From: an uncultured Eubacterium sp.
GTDB lineage: Bacteria; Bacillota; Clostridia; Lachnospirales; Lachnospiraceae
DNA: 64,000 nt
Direction: 5' to 3'
NCBI GenBank assembly: GCA_910583555.1
Contig: CAJTXO010000008.1
Coordinates: 29,455-93,454, forward strand
Shown here: positions 26,251-35,252 of the stretch, piece after piece
Layout of the letters: every line of letters starts with the position of its first letter
Position numbering within the stretch: the first letter of the stretch is position 1
Program-made: the position numbers and the translations under genes
Notes under the pieces: generated by a model
The model's database searches: none
What the model was told of the DNA's origin: nothing
Seen by the model: only the letters and a program-made list of their open reading frames with translations

Positions 26251-27423
26251 TTATCCGAGCGTTTCCAGTCTCAGGCGGGTCTCGCGCTCTGTTTCCAGTA
26301 TATCATCCAAAGATGGATTTTTTATGAACACATGATGATCCATCGCATATTCGATCATAGAATAAATCGCTGTAAAACCAATTTCCCGTTTTAAAAATTT
26401 TGCCACCGCAAACTCATTGGCCGCATTCATCACCGTCGTCATGCTGCCACCCGTCTCAAACGCCCGCCTCGCCAGATCGATCCCGCGGAGCACATCGGTA
26501 TTCGGCTTCTCAAAACGAATCGACGCCAGTTTCTCAAAATCGAGCCGCTCGCCGGACAGCTCGGGCCGGGCCGGATACATGAGCGCGTACTGGATCGGAA
26601 GCCGCATATCAGGAACGCCCATCTGCGCCAGTACCGAGCCGTCCCGGAATCCAACCATCGAGTGGATCACACTGTCGGGCTGCACGAGTACGTGAACCTG
26701 ATCCAGTCCCACATGAAAGAGCCAGCACGCCTCTATGATCTCCAATCCTTTATTTATCATGGTGGCGGAATCAATCGTTATTTTATGGCCCATCTGCCAG
26801 TTCGGATGGGCGAGCGCCTGCTCGAGCGTGACCCGTTCGAGTTCCTCTGCCGTAAAATGGCGGAACGGCCCGCCGGACGCCGTGAGATAGAGATGCTCGA
26901 TCTCCTCCCTGGAAGAGCTGCTTTGCAGGCATTGGAAGATGGCGGAGTGCTCACTGTCCACAGGCAGGAGCGACACGCCGTATTGTTCTGCCATCGGTAT
27001 TATCATATGCCCCGCCGTAACAAGGGTTTCCTTATTTGCCAGCGCAATATCTTTTTTGTGCCGTATCGCCTCTATGACAGGCCGCAGTCCGATCATCCCG
27101 ACCATCGCCGCCACGACGGTCTGCACGTCGGACATCGTGGCGCACGCGATAAACCCGTCCATGCCGTACAGAATTTCCGGCAGGACAAATGGCTGTCTCC
27201 CCTGTCGTTCGTTCAGGTACAGCCGCAGTTTCTCCGCCCCTTCCTCACTTTTTACACTCACTCTCCGGGGTCCATATTTCAAAATCTGTTCCACAAACAG
27301 ATCGATATTATCTCCCGCTGTCATCGACAGGATCTGAAGCTCTGTCTGATGTTCATCCACGACTTCCAGCGTCTGGGTTCCAATGGAACCCGTCGAACCG
27401 AGCACACATAAATTCCGTTTCAT
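26251..27423 (-). CDS. dxr: 1-deoxy-D-xylulose 5-phosphate reductoisomerase
   Basis: 390 residues. It converts DXP to MEP with NADPH. The N-terminal nucleotide-binding loop is GSTGSIGTQ. Metal and substrate contacts are seen in PVDSEHSAIFQ, LTASGGPF and NKGLEIIEACWLF. It is preceded by GGAGGAAGCGG and lies between cdsA and rseP. Confidence 0.97.
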   Translation of the reverse strand: MKRNLCVLGSTGSIGTQTLEVVDEHQTELQILSMTAGDNIDLFVEQILKYGPRRVSVKSEEGAEKLRLYLNERQGRQPFVLPEILYGMDGFIACATMSDVQTVVAAMVGMIGLRPVIEAIRHKKDIALANKETLVTAGHMIIPMAEQYGVSLLPVDSEHSAIFQCLQSSSSREEIEHLYLTASGGPFRHFTAEELERVTLEQALAHPNWQMGHKITIDSATMINKGLEIIEACWLFHVGLDQVHVLVQPDSVIHSMVGFRDGSVLAQMGVPDMRLPIQYALMYPARPELSGERLDFEKLASIRFEKPNTDVLRGIDLARRAFETGGSMTTVMNAANEFAVAKFLKREIGFTAIYSMIEYAMDHHVFIKNPSLDDILETERETRLRLETLG

Positions 27424-27450
27424 CCGCTTCCTCCACTCCGAATGCTTCCA

Positions 27451-28257
27451 CTACCCGATAAACCAATATAACAAATAATATACAAGCGGCGCCACAAATA
27501 ATATACTGTCGATCCGGTCCAGCACACCGCCGTGCCCCGGGATCAGATCCCCGTAATCCTTAATCTTAAAATTCCGTTTTACCGCCGAAGCCGCCAGATC
27601 CCCGATCTGGGACACGACCGAACAGACCATGCCGATCACCGGAAACGCCAGATTTACGTTCCAGTCAAACATCCGTGACGCTCCCTCCGGCAAAAAGAAG
27701 GAATAGATCCCGGCTAAAAGCACCGCCCCGGCCACGCCGCCGATACAGCCTTCCACCGTTTTATTCGGACTCAGTTCGGAAAAATGGCGTTTTCCCCATA
27801 ACCTTCCGACAAGATAAGCAAACGTATCCGATCCGGACGCGCCGATCAGTATGAGCCACACAAACCAGTTTCCGTACTCCAGACAACGAACCTGATAGAG
27901 ATAGGATCCGAGAACGCCGACATAGACAACCGCTAACAGACACATAGAAACTTGCTCGATCACATAGCTCGGATAGGTGAACACATAGGCAGCCAGCATC
28001 AGAACAACGACCGCCGCGATCCAGCCTTCCACCATATCGCCGCGTCCGAAAAATAACAGCAGATAAAAACCAATGACCGAGACATAACTAATATATCCCG
28101 GTACACTTTTTTCCATATGGCCAGCCCTCAGCAGTTCGTATGTTCCGACGAGCGTCGCGATCACACATAAACCTAGTAATAAATAACCGCCCGCCGCGAA
28201 AATAACCACCATCGCGGCAAGCAAAACCACGGCACTTATCAAGCGTTTGGCAAACAT
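27451..28257 (-). CDS. cdsA: Phosphatidate cytidylyltransferase CdsA
   Basis: 268 residues with about eight membrane helices. It makes CDP-diacylglycerol, the branch point of phospholipid synthesis. The family signature near the C-terminus is seen as GSDTFAYLVGRLWGKR, followed by LSPNKTVEG and then GDLAASAVKRNFKIKDYG and GHGGVLDRIDS. It lies between uppS and dxr. Confidence 0.96.
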   Translation of the reverse strand: MFAKRLISAVVLLAAMVVIFAAGGYLLLGLCVIATLVGTYELLRAGHMEKSVPGYISYVSVIGFYLLLFFGRGDMVEGWIAAVVVLMLAAYVFTYPSYVIEQVSMCLLAVVYVGVLGSYLYQVRCLEYGNWFVWLILIGASGSDTFAYLVGRLWGKRHFSELSPNKTVEGCIGGVAGAVLLAGIYSFFLPEGASRMFDWNVNLAFPVIGMVCSVVSQIGDLAASAVKRNFKIKDYGDLIPGHGGVLDRIDSILFVAPLVYYLLYWFIG

Positions 28258-28269
28258 AAAAAACTCCTT

Positions 28270-28983
28270 TCAGACCCCGCCAAATCTTCTGTCCCGGCCG
28301 TTATAATAAGCAATCGCCTTCTCTAACTCTTTCTTATTAAAATCCGGCCACAATACATCGGTAAAATAAAATTCTGTGTAGGCAAGCTGCCATAAGAGAA
28401 AGTTCGACAGCCTCTCCTCACCGCTCGTGCGGATCAGAAGATCGGGATCCGGAATACCATTCGTATCCAGATATCCCTGAAACATTTCCTCTGAAATATC
28501 ATCCGCAGATTTCACGCCAGCCGCTATATCCGCCGCCATACTCCGCATCGCGCGTATCATCTCATCACGGCTTCCATAATTAAGCGCCACCTGAAAATGC
28601 AGGCCGGTATTGTTCCCCGACACTTCTTCCAGTTCCCGGATGCTCGCCTTTAAATCCGCATCCAAAGGCGTAAGATCTCCCAGCACTCTGACGCACATAT
28701 TATTCTTCGTGCTTCTTTTAATACAGTCTTTCAAATACTGCCGTAACAGCTTCATCAGAGCATCGACCTCATCCTGAGGGCGCTTCCAGTTTTCCGTGGA
28801 AAACGCGTACACCGTCAAATAACGGATGCCGAGATTCCAGGCGTCCTCACAGATCTGCTCCACTGCCCTGCTCCCAGCCGCATGGCCAGCCTTTCTCGGT
28901 AAAAAGCGCTTTTTTGCCCATCTTCCATTGCCGTCGAGAATGATCGCCACATGCGCCGGAACTTGAACTTCCTTTTCACTCAT
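28270..28983 (-). CDS. uppS: Undecaprenyl diphosphate synthase (isoprenyl transferase)
   Basis: 237 residues from the ATG behind GGAG (six-base spacing); an ATG four codons upstream lacks such a site. It adds isopentenyl units in cis to make the lipid carrier for cell wall synthesis. The catalytic Asp is in AIILDGNGRWAKKR, and FSTENWKRP and RTSGEERLSNFLLWQ are typical. It takes up the products of the MEP pathway enzymes encoded downstream. Confidence 0.96.
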   Translation of the reverse strand: MSEKEVQVPAHVAIILDGNGRWAKKRFLPRKAGHAAGSRAVEQICEDAWNLGIRYLTVYAFSTENWKRPQDEVDALMKLLRQYLKDCIKRSTKNNMCVRVLGDLTPLDADLKASIRELEEVSGNNTGLHFQVALNYGSRDEMIRAMRSMAADIAAGVKSADDISEEMFQGYLDTNGIPDPDLLIRTSGEERLSNFLLWQLAYTEFYFTDVLWPDFNKKELEKAIAYYNGRDRRFGGV

Positions 28984-28998
28984 TGTATTCTCCATCCA

Positions 28999-29553
28999 TC
29001 AGACGGTCATCACTTCACTCGATTTCGCCTCCATCGCGTCATCAATTTTTGAAATGTATTTATCCGTCAGTTTTTGAATCCGGTCTTCCAGCTGTTTCTG
29101 CTCGTCTTCCGAAATTTCGTTTGCCTTATTCTGCTTTTTAATGGTGTCGTTGGCATCCCGCCGGATGTTACGGACCGCCACTTTCGCGTTCTCCGCCTTT
29201 TTCTTTACATCCTTTACGAGTTCCTTTCTGCGGTCCTCGGTCAACTCCGGAAATACAAGACGGATCGCTTTTCCGTCGTTTGCCGGCGTAAGTCCCAGAT
29301 CGGAAGAAAGGATCACTTTTTCAATTTCCTTGATCAGGCTCGCCTCCCACGGCTGGATCAGTATCATCCTCGCCTCCGGTACGGAAATATTTGCCACCGA
29401 CTGCAGCGGGGAAGGCGTCCCGTAATAGTCTACCTGAATCTTATCCAGAATATGCGGATTCGCACGTCCCGCGCGTATGGACACATACTCTTCCTGCAGA
29501 TTGGACAACGTCTTCTCCATTTTATCTTCATATACTTTTATGTCAAAATCCAT
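28999..29553 (-). CDS. frr: Ribosome recycling factor
   Basis: 184 residues. The start is set by a strong GGAGGT before the ATG that opens MDFDIKVYEDKM; upstream codons are not conserved. It splits post-termination ribosomes together with EF-G. The conserved RAGRANPHILDKI and the coiled-coil domain with GKAIRLVFPELTEDRRKEL are complete. It lies between pyrH and uppS, as in Bacillus. Confidence 0.97.
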   Translation of the reverse strand: MDFDIKVYEDKMEKTLSNLQEEYVSIRAGRANPHILDKIQVDYYGTPSPLQSVANISVPEARMILIQPWEASLIKEIEKVILSSDLGLTPANDGKAIRLVFPELTEDRRKELVKDVKKKAENAKVAVRNIRRDANDTIKKQNKANEISEDEQKQLEDRIQKLTDKYISKIDDAMEAKSSEVMTV

Positions 29554-29621
29554 ACTAACCTCCATTCCAAAGCGCATCGAAAGTACTTAAAGAATTGCGG
29601 CGCTTCGACGCAATCCTCTCG

Positions 29622-30326
29622 TCAGTCTGCCGTCACGACGGTTCCCGTACAGTTCCCGTTCACACAGTTGACAATACTGTTCTCTTCATTCAGTCCGAAC
29701 ACACACATCGGCATTTTGTTCTCATAACAAATGACCGCCGCCGTCATATCCACAACACCCAGTTTTTCCTCTATGATCTTTGATACTGAAATGGTGTCAT
29801 ATTTTTTGGCATCCGCATGATCTTTGGGATCCGCGTCATAAACGCCATCGACCGCTCTCGCTGCCAGGATCGCGTCCGCCTGGATTTCCACAGCCCGGAG
29901 TGCCGTGGCCGTATCCGTTGAAAAGTACGGATGTCCTGTTCCCCCGGCAAGAAATACGACCATATTTTTAGACAGATATTTCTCCACCCGGTCGCGGCTG
30001 AACAGCTTCGTAAACGATCCGCACGCAAATGGCGTGAGAACCTGCGTCATCATACCTACATGCCGGCAGATCTCCGACATGTAAATACAGTTCATGACCG
30101 TGGCAAGCATGCCGATCTGGTCCGCCTGATTCCTCTGAATCGTCTCACTTGATCTTCCGCGCCAGAAATTACCGCCGCCTATCACGACTGCCACCTGGCA
30201 GCCCTCCGTCACGATCGTCCGGATCTGCTCTGCCACGGCAATACATGTTTTTTCGTCAAATCCGCTGCCCTTCTGTCCAGACAATGCCTCTCCGCTCAAT
30301 TTGAGCAGCACTCTTTTATATTTCAT
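29622..30326 (-). CDS. pyrH: UMP kinase
   Basis: 234 residues, amino acid kinase family. It phosphorylates UMP to UDP. Characteristic are KLSGEAL at the N-terminus, GGGNFWRG near residue 50, and AGGTGHPYFSTDTAT near residue 135. In many bacteria it is a hexamer controlled by UTP and GTP. It is downstream of the bactofilin gene by 30 bases and upstream of frr. Confidence 0.97.
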   Translation of the reverse strand: MKYKRVLLKLSGEALSGQKGSGFDEKTCIAVAEQIRTIVTEGCQVAVVIGGGNFWRGRSSETIQRNQADQIGMLATVMNCIYMSEICRHVGMMTQVLTPFACGSFTKLFSRDRVEKYLSKNMVVFLAGGTGHPYFSTDTATALRAVEIQADAILAARAVDGVYDADPKDHADAKKYDTISVSKIIEEKLGVVDMTAAVICYENKMPMCVFGLNEENSIVNCVNGNCTGTVVTAD

Positions 30327-30356
30327 ATTTCACCTCATGCGCGCACGCCTTTTCAT

Positions 30357-31238
30357 TTATGCAAAGAAAGAATCCAGATCCACATCCGCGTACTGAAGCG
30401 AACACATACCGTCTACGACTGCTCCGCTGTTGATCTGAATGGATTTTCCAATGATGCTTCCCTGTACTACTGCTGTGGAATCCAGTATGATCGGGCCGTT
30501 CACATCGATATCACCTTTCACCGCGCCTGCCACAACGACAGAAGCTCCACTGATATTACCGATCACGATCGTTCCCACATCGACTTTCACGCTGCCCTTG
30601 CTCACAAGATTTCCGTTCATTCTCGGCGTGTTCACATAAATTTCAGAAGCCGTACTGTTTCCGGCAACCCGGCCGGTAACAGTCAGTTTACCCTGACACT
30701 CGACATCTCCTTCGATCACACCTTTTACGATCAGGGATGTATCCGATTTGATCCCGCCGCTGATCGTCGTTCCCTTCGTTATGACTGTCGTCTCTTCGCT
30801 GTTATACATCTCCGCATCGCCGCTCTTATCTTCCATGTCAGGCATTACATTTGTCAAATTCTCATCCATCTTATCAGAAACCTCCTGTTCTACTTCGTTC
30901 AACTGCTGCTCTTCCAACATCTCTAATGGGTCAGTTTCCTCCTCGGCTGCCGGCTCCGCATAACCACTGTCAGAAACATCCTCCTGAAGTTCTTCCTCTT
31001 GAAGTTCTTCGTCTGCCGCATCCGCCTCCAATGGCTCAACAGCAGGAACCTCGTCTTCAGCCGGTACATCGAGCAACAGCCCTTCATCCTTCAGAAGCGA
31101 ATCCATCTCTTCCTGCACTTCCTGTTCCAGCGTCTCGCTCTTCTCTATATCAGTATCAACAACGGACTCTTCCAAAGATTCACCCAGCTCGTTTACCGAC
31201 TGAACGATATCTTCTTTTAGTTCTTTAAAAAAACTCAT
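30357..31238 (-). CDS. Bactofilin (polymer-forming cytoskeletal protein) with long acidic N-terminus
   Basis: 293 residues. Residues 1-140 are acidic, with predicted helices and no membrane segment. Residues 150-285 are the bactofilin beta-helix, seen in regular short strands such as ISGGIKSDTSLIVKGVIEGDVEC and ASVVVAGAVKGDIDVNG. Bactofilins polymerise without nucleotide and organise cell-shape or envelope enzymes. The N-terminal extension is longer than usual and could bind partners. AGGAGG precedes the ATG. It follows a polysaccharide deacetylase gene and is followed by pyrH. Confidence 0.9.
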   Translation of the reverse strand: MSFFKELKEDIVQSVNELGESLEESVVDTDIEKSETLEQEVQEEMDSLLKDEGLLLDVPAEDEVPAVEPLEADAADEELQEEELQEDVSDSGYAEPAAEEETDPLEMLEEQQLNEVEQEVSDKMDENLTNVMPDMEDKSGDAEMYNSEETTVITKGTTISGGIKSDTSLIVKGVIEGDVECQGKLTVTGRVAGNSTASEIYVNTPRMNGNLVSKGSVKVDVGTIVIGNISGASVVVAGAVKGDIDVNGPIILDSTAVVQGSIIGKSIQINSGAVVDGMCSLQYADVDLDSFFA

Positions 31239-31298
31239 ACTGCTTCCTCCTAAACATAACCAGATCCCAGTAACGGGATGTTTTTATAGCAACCCTGT

Positions 31299-32183
31299 TC
31301 ATGAATGCTGTACAGGTGTTGTATTCTCATCAATCGGGAGCAATTCATACCCCCCTTCCTGCAGATCATCGATCAGTGCGCCCAGCGCTTTTGCTGTCAT
31401 CTTCTGATCTGCGGAATCATATAAGAGAACGATGGATGTCTCGTACATCGCCACGCCTTCCATCACCGAGCGGACGATTTCCGTCTTCGAGGTATCTTCC
31501 TTCGTTCCATTTGCCGCCACGACATTCCAGTCTATATACGTAACGCCCTGCTCCTCAAAAAAGGCGCGGCACTCCTCGATCGAAAGCTGTCCGGTACCCG
31601 AACTTCCTCCGGGAAAACGATAATAAGCAGAACGTACTCCCGTTACATCAAATAGCCGCTCCGAAATTTTCTGAAAATCCTTTTGAAAATTTCTGGAAGA
31701 TTTATATATTTCTTTGTATATATGGGAATAGGAATGCATCCCTAACGTGTGTCCTTCTTTCACTATCCTCTTATACATTTTTTTTGAATACTCATCTTCT
31801 CTGCCGATGACAAAAAAAGTCGCCTTCACATTTCTCTTTTTCAGAACATCCAGCACTTCCTTCGTCTGCTCACTCGGCCCGTCATTAAATGTCAGATATA
31901 CCTTTTTCGGCTCTTCTTCCTCTACGGCTGCCGGCGAAATAACTTCCTCTTTCTCCTCTGCCTTCACAACATCCGGTACTTCTGTATTATAGTGCGTCTT
32001 TTCTCCCCTTCTGGCGACCAGCGTCTCCATCTGACGCTCCAGACGGTTCATGCGGAAAAGAAGAAAAACCGACAACACGATCGGAACTATGATCAGGAGC
32101 AGAAACATCGTCACGATGATCGTCTTGATCCTTTTTCTCCTTCTTTTCCTAAAATCCAAATTATCCCTGGCACCTTCTGTCAA
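31299..32183 (-). CDS. Membrane-anchored polysaccharide deacetylase-like protein with altered catalytic motif
   Basis: 294 residues from a TTG with AGGAGG eight bases upstream. A basic N-terminus is followed by a membrane helix at about 22-43, then a coiled segment, then a NodB-type carbohydrate esterase 4 domain (from residue 92). Motif 1 is TFNDGP instead of TFDDGP: Asn100 stands where the catalytic base is expected, and Asp101 (metal ligand) is kept. Motif 2 is His150 and His154 (HSYSH). Motif 3 is RFPGGS. The enzyme may be weak, altered or inactive. It lies between the GGDEF and bactofilin genes, which suggests a wall-related role. Confidence 0.88.
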   Translation of the reverse strand: MTEGARDNLDFRKRRRKRIKTIIVTMFLLLIIVPIVLSVFLLFRMNRLERQMETLVARRGEKTHYNTEVPDVVKAEEKEEVISPAAVEEEEPKKVYLTFNDGPSEQTKEVLDVLKKRNVKATFFVIGREDEYSKKMYKRIVKEGHTLGMHSYSHIYKEIYKSSRNFQKDFQKISERLFDVTGVRSAYYRFPGGSSGTGQLSIEECRAFFEEQGVTYIDWNVVAANGTKEDTSKTEIVRSVMEGVAMYETSIVLLYDSADQKMTAKALGALIDDLQEGGYELLPIDENTTPVQHS

Positions 32184-32204
32184 TGAACTGTCCTCCTTCA
32201 AAAC

Positions 32205-34130
32205 TCACACAGCGCTATCCCTGAAAACGCTGTCCAAATTTCCTGCTTTTTTCTCCCGCTTATTCTCATACAGGCAATTATCACTTTTTACGATCGCCGC
32301 ATCCAGCGCGATCACGTGATCCGGCGGAACGATATAATAACCGTAGCTTGCCCTGACAAGATATGGGAGTTCACTCTCCTCGTTAAACTTTTCCATATGA
32401 GACTGAAACCGGTCTAAAAACGCCTGCGCCGCCTCTTCATCATAGCCGGTCCCCACAACGGTAAACTCATCGCCGCCCGTTCTGGCACAGGCATCGCCCT
32501 CTCTCGCCGCGTATTCCATCGCCCTCGCAATCTCCTGCAGTGCCACATCGCCCTGCGCATGTCCAAACGTATCATTTACGATCTTCAGATTGTCCATATC
32601 GATGGAAATAATGACTACGGTCTGACCGTCCTTGGCACTCCGTTCATAGAGGTCGCGGGAACTGTACTCAAACCCCCTTCGGTTCAAGAGGCCAGTCAGG
32701 GCGTCGTGTACATACAAGTTGTTCAGTTCTGCCAGCAGCACTTTGTTCTTCTGCCTCAGCCGAAGGTTCTCCAACGCATTTCCCAAGATGGCAAGCCATG
32801 TGTGAAACGTCTTTTCACAGCTATGTATCCCTTTGTAATTGATAGCAAAATAACCAAATGTGCGGTCGAGGTTGTGCAGTGGGAAGAAATAGTAAACCAT
32901 CGGTTCCCTCTCCGCCGCCTCTTTCGGAATAAGGTCAACGGTGTCAAACGGCTTCGTCTGCACGATCCGTCGGTTGATCACACTGCCGACCGAGTGAAAA
33001 CGGTCCGGATACCCCGGCCCCGTCGAGTGGTATTTCGGGTAAGAATTTCCACGCCCCTCACCGAGACAGATAAAGAAATTCCTCACAAAATTGTCAGGAT
33101 TCTGCAGGATCCTCGTGTGCTCCACGAGTTCTTCCGCGCAGTCCGCCTCCGACATCTCGACCGTCATATGGGTATTACTACTCATCAACTCCATAATATC
33201 TTCGTTTTCTTTATTCTGACGCACCCTTTTTTTGGCTATCGAAGCAAAATTCATATTTTCGCATCCGCAGGAATTGCGGAATACCGGCTCGGAATGAACC
33301 GTCTGTATCTTTGGCACTTCTTCGCCCCGCATCATCTTCACCAGCGTATCAAACGCCACTTCGCTCATTTTTCCCGCCTGCACGGTAACAGTCGTCAGCG
33401 GCGGCATATTTGTCGTCGATTCCCATATATCGTCAAAACCCGTGATCACGATGTCTTCCGGTACCATCACTTCCCGGTTGATCAGCTCGTTGCAGAGCGC
33501 GATCGCCATATAATCATTGGCACAAACGACCGCCTGCGGCCGTTTCGCCAGTTCCATCGTGAAATAATCCGCAGCCTGTCTGGCCTTTCTTCTCCAAAAA
33601 TCTCCGTAAAAAACCATCTTTTCTTCAAAAGTGATTCCCCGGCTCTCAAGTCCTTTTTTATAATCATGTAAACGCGTTTTAGCATCCGGATGTCCCTCCG
33701 GGCCGTTCATAAAAGCAATGCGGTCAAATCCGTGAACATCCACTAAATGCTGGACGATCTTCTGGATGGAACCGCAGTCCTCTGACAGCACGCACGGAAA
33801 ATCTTCTCTTCTTCTGCGGATCGTAACGACAGGCGCTTTCGCGCGCTGTTTGATGTACTGAAACATCTGCTCGACCGCACCCTCATTCGCAATCGTGTCA
33901 TGGCATATGATAAATCCATCAAATTTCTCATACGGGATCAAATTAATGATATTCGCCTGGCCTCTGCCATTTTTCGTATCCACGCCATAACTCGTAAAGC
34001 ATGCGAAATACGCGAGATTATATCCCCTCACCTGAGCAAGGGAAGTAAGTGTCTTGCATACCTGTTCCTGATAATGGTTCGCCGGATCACTCATAACCAC
34101 GCACAAATTTTTTCTGCCATTGTAAAACAT
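32205..34130 (-). CDS. Diguanylate cyclase with LacI-type sugar-binding sensor domain
   Basis: 641 residues. The first 275 resemble the periplasmic-binding-protein domain of LacI regulators (CVVMSDPANHYQEQV, DGFIICHDT, VVCANDYMAIALCNELI, ITGFDDI) but there is no helix-turn-helix, no signal peptide and no membrane helix, so it should sense a cytoplasmic ligand. A middle part (about 330-465) resembles a GAF-like region. The GGDEF domain shows RTGGDEF at 550-556, preceded by an inhibitory I-site REGD at 543-546, so it is expected to make c-di-GMP and to be product-inhibited. It has its own promoter and precedes the deacetylase and bactofilin genes. Confidence 0.9.
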   Translation of the reverse strand: MFYNGRKNLCVVMSDPANHYQEQVCKTLTSLAQVRGYNLAYFACFTSYGVDTKNGRGQANIINLIPYEKFDGFIICHDTIANEGAVEQMFQYIKQRAKAPVVTIRRRREDFPCVLSEDCGSIQKIVQHLVDVHGFDRIAFMNGPEGHPDAKTRLHDYKKGLESRGITFEEKMVFYGDFWRRKARQAADYFTMELAKRPQAVVCANDYMAIALCNELINREVMVPEDIVITGFDDIWESTTNMPPLTTVTVQAGKMSEVAFDTLVKMMRGEEVPKIQTVHSEPVFRNSCGCENMNFASIAKKRVRQNKENEDIMELMSSNTHMTVEMSEADCAEELVEHTRILQNPDNFVRNFFICLGEGRGNSYPKYHSTGPGYPDRFHSVGSVINRRIVQTKPFDTVDLIPKEAAEREPMVYYFFPLHNLDRTFGYFAINYKGIHSCEKTFHTWLAILGNALENLRLRQKNKVLLAELNNLYVHDALTGLLNRRGFEYSSRDLYERSAKDGQTVVIISIDMDNLKIVNDTFGHAQGDVALQEIARAMEYAAREGDACARTGGDEFTVVGTGYDEEAAQAFLDRFQSHMEKFNEESELPYLVRASYGYYIVPPDHVIALDAAIVKSDNCLYENKREKKAGNLDSVFRDSAV

Positions 34131-34188
34131 CGAATCATCCCCAATATATGTTTTTGCTAAATCCTACGTAAATATACATACACGTTTT

Positions 34189-34217
34189 ATTATACATGAT
34201 TTTCCGAGAATTAACAA
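34189..34217 (-). promoter_or_regulatory. Predicted sigma-A promoter for the GGDEF gene
   Basis: TTGTTA (34212-34217) and consensus TATAAT (34189-34194) are 17 bases apart on the minus strand. It lies directly after the tsf terminator and about 60 bases before the ATG. It shares an exact 19-base block with the DHH promoter. Confidence 0.65.
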
Positions 34218-34233
34218 CAAAAAAATTACTTTT

Positions 34234-34280
34234 TAAAAAAAGCGGGCCCCAAATACCAAAGGTATGGCATTCAGAGCCCA
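34234..34280 (-). terminator. Intrinsic terminator after tsf
   Basis: On the minus-strand RNA GGGCTC pairs with GGGCCC (one G-U pair) and ATACC pairs with GGTAT around a three-base loop, with an internal loop between the two stems. A run of seven T follows. It lies just downstream of the tsf stop. Confidence 0.8.
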
Positions 34281-34294
34281 TTTGTTACAATTAT

Positions 34295-35224
34295 TTACAG
34301 TTGTGCTGCTACCTCGGCCGCAAAATCCTCGTTTTTCTTTTCCAGGCCTTCCCCTGTTTCATAGCGGACAAAACGAACGAGCTTAATGCTGCATCCCTCA
34401 GCTTTTGCCACGGACTCTACATATTTAGCTACGGATTCTTTGTTTTCCGCCTTTACGTAAACCTGCTCTGTCAGGCAGACTTCTTTCAACTCTTTATTCA
34501 GGCGTCCCATGATCATCTTCTCGATGATATTATCCGGTTTATTCGCATTGGCCGGATCATTTTTCGCCTGAGCAAGCAGTACTTCTTTCTCCTTCTCCTT
34601 ATATTCCTCGGACACATCCGCGGAAGAAAGATATTTCGGGTTCATAGCTGCCACCTGCATTGCCACGTTTTTCAGACACTCTTTCACAGCGTCGCCCGTA
34701 TTATCCGTCTCAGCTACAATAAGTACGCCGATCTTTCCGCCTGCGTGGATATAGTCAACGACAATTCCCTGCTCACAGGAAACTTTCTCAAAACGGCGGA
34801 TATTCATATTCTCACCGATGGTAGCGATCATGGAAGCCAGCTCTTCTTTTACCGTTTTAGAAGGATCCCCTGCCCATGCTTCGTCCATAAATGCCTCGAG
34901 GTCAGCCGCACCGGAATTATTGACCTGTGCCGCAACCGCTCCGACAAAATCCTGGAATTTTTCATTTTTTGCCACGAAATCCGTTTCGCTGTTCACTTCT
35001 ACGACAGCAGCCTGTTTTCCGTCCTCACTGATATTCGTCTTCACGATACCTTCCGCCGCGATCCTGCCAGCCTTTTTCTCTGCTTTTGCCAGACCGTTCT
35101 CGCGCAGGTACTCTACCGCTTTATCCATATCGCCGTCTGTATTTGTAAGCGCTTTCTTACAATCCATCATACCAGCGCCTGTCATTTCCCTTAATTCTTT
35201 CACCATAGATGCTGAAATAGCCAT
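34295..35224 (-). CDS. tsf: Elongation factor Ts
   Basis: 309 residues from the ATG with AAGGAAG upstream; an in-frame extension into the region of the rpsB stop is not conserved. It exchanges GDP on EF-Tu. The N-terminal TS-N domain is VKELREMTGAGMMDCKKAL, and TDFVAKNEKFQDF marks the core. It follows rpsB and ends at a clear terminator. Confidence 0.97.
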   Translation of the reverse strand: MAISASMVKELREMTGAGMMDCKKALTNTDGDMDKAVEYLRENGLAKAEKKAGRIAAEGIVKTNISEDGKQAAVVEVNSETDFVAKNEKFQDFVGAVAAQVNNSGAADLEAFMDEAWAGDPSKTVKEELASMIATIGENMNIRRFEKVSCEQGIVVDYIHAGGKIGVLIVAETDNTGDAVKECLKNVAMQVAAMNPKYLSSADVSEEYKEKEKEVLLAQAKNDPANANKPDNIIEKMIMGRLNKELKEVCLTEQVYVKAENKESVAKYVESVAKAEGCSIKLVRFVRYETGEGLEKKNEDFAAEVAAQL

Positions 35225-35252
35225 TTTCCAAATCTTCCTTTCTTTATATTCC

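Noticed and set aside
32559..33671. Open frame of 370 codons on the plus strand
   Set aside because: It is antisense to the GGDEF gene, whose domains are clear. Its residues are rich in His, Arg and Phe, as is usual for such shadows.
34131..34294. c-di-GMP riboswitch before the GGDEF gene
   Set aside because: The gap is accounted for by the tsf terminator, the promoter and a short AT-rich leader. The conserved riboswitch core was not seen.
34196..35194. Plus-strand frame of 332 codons
   Set aside because: It is antisense to tsf and runs through the tsf terminator, with no family match.
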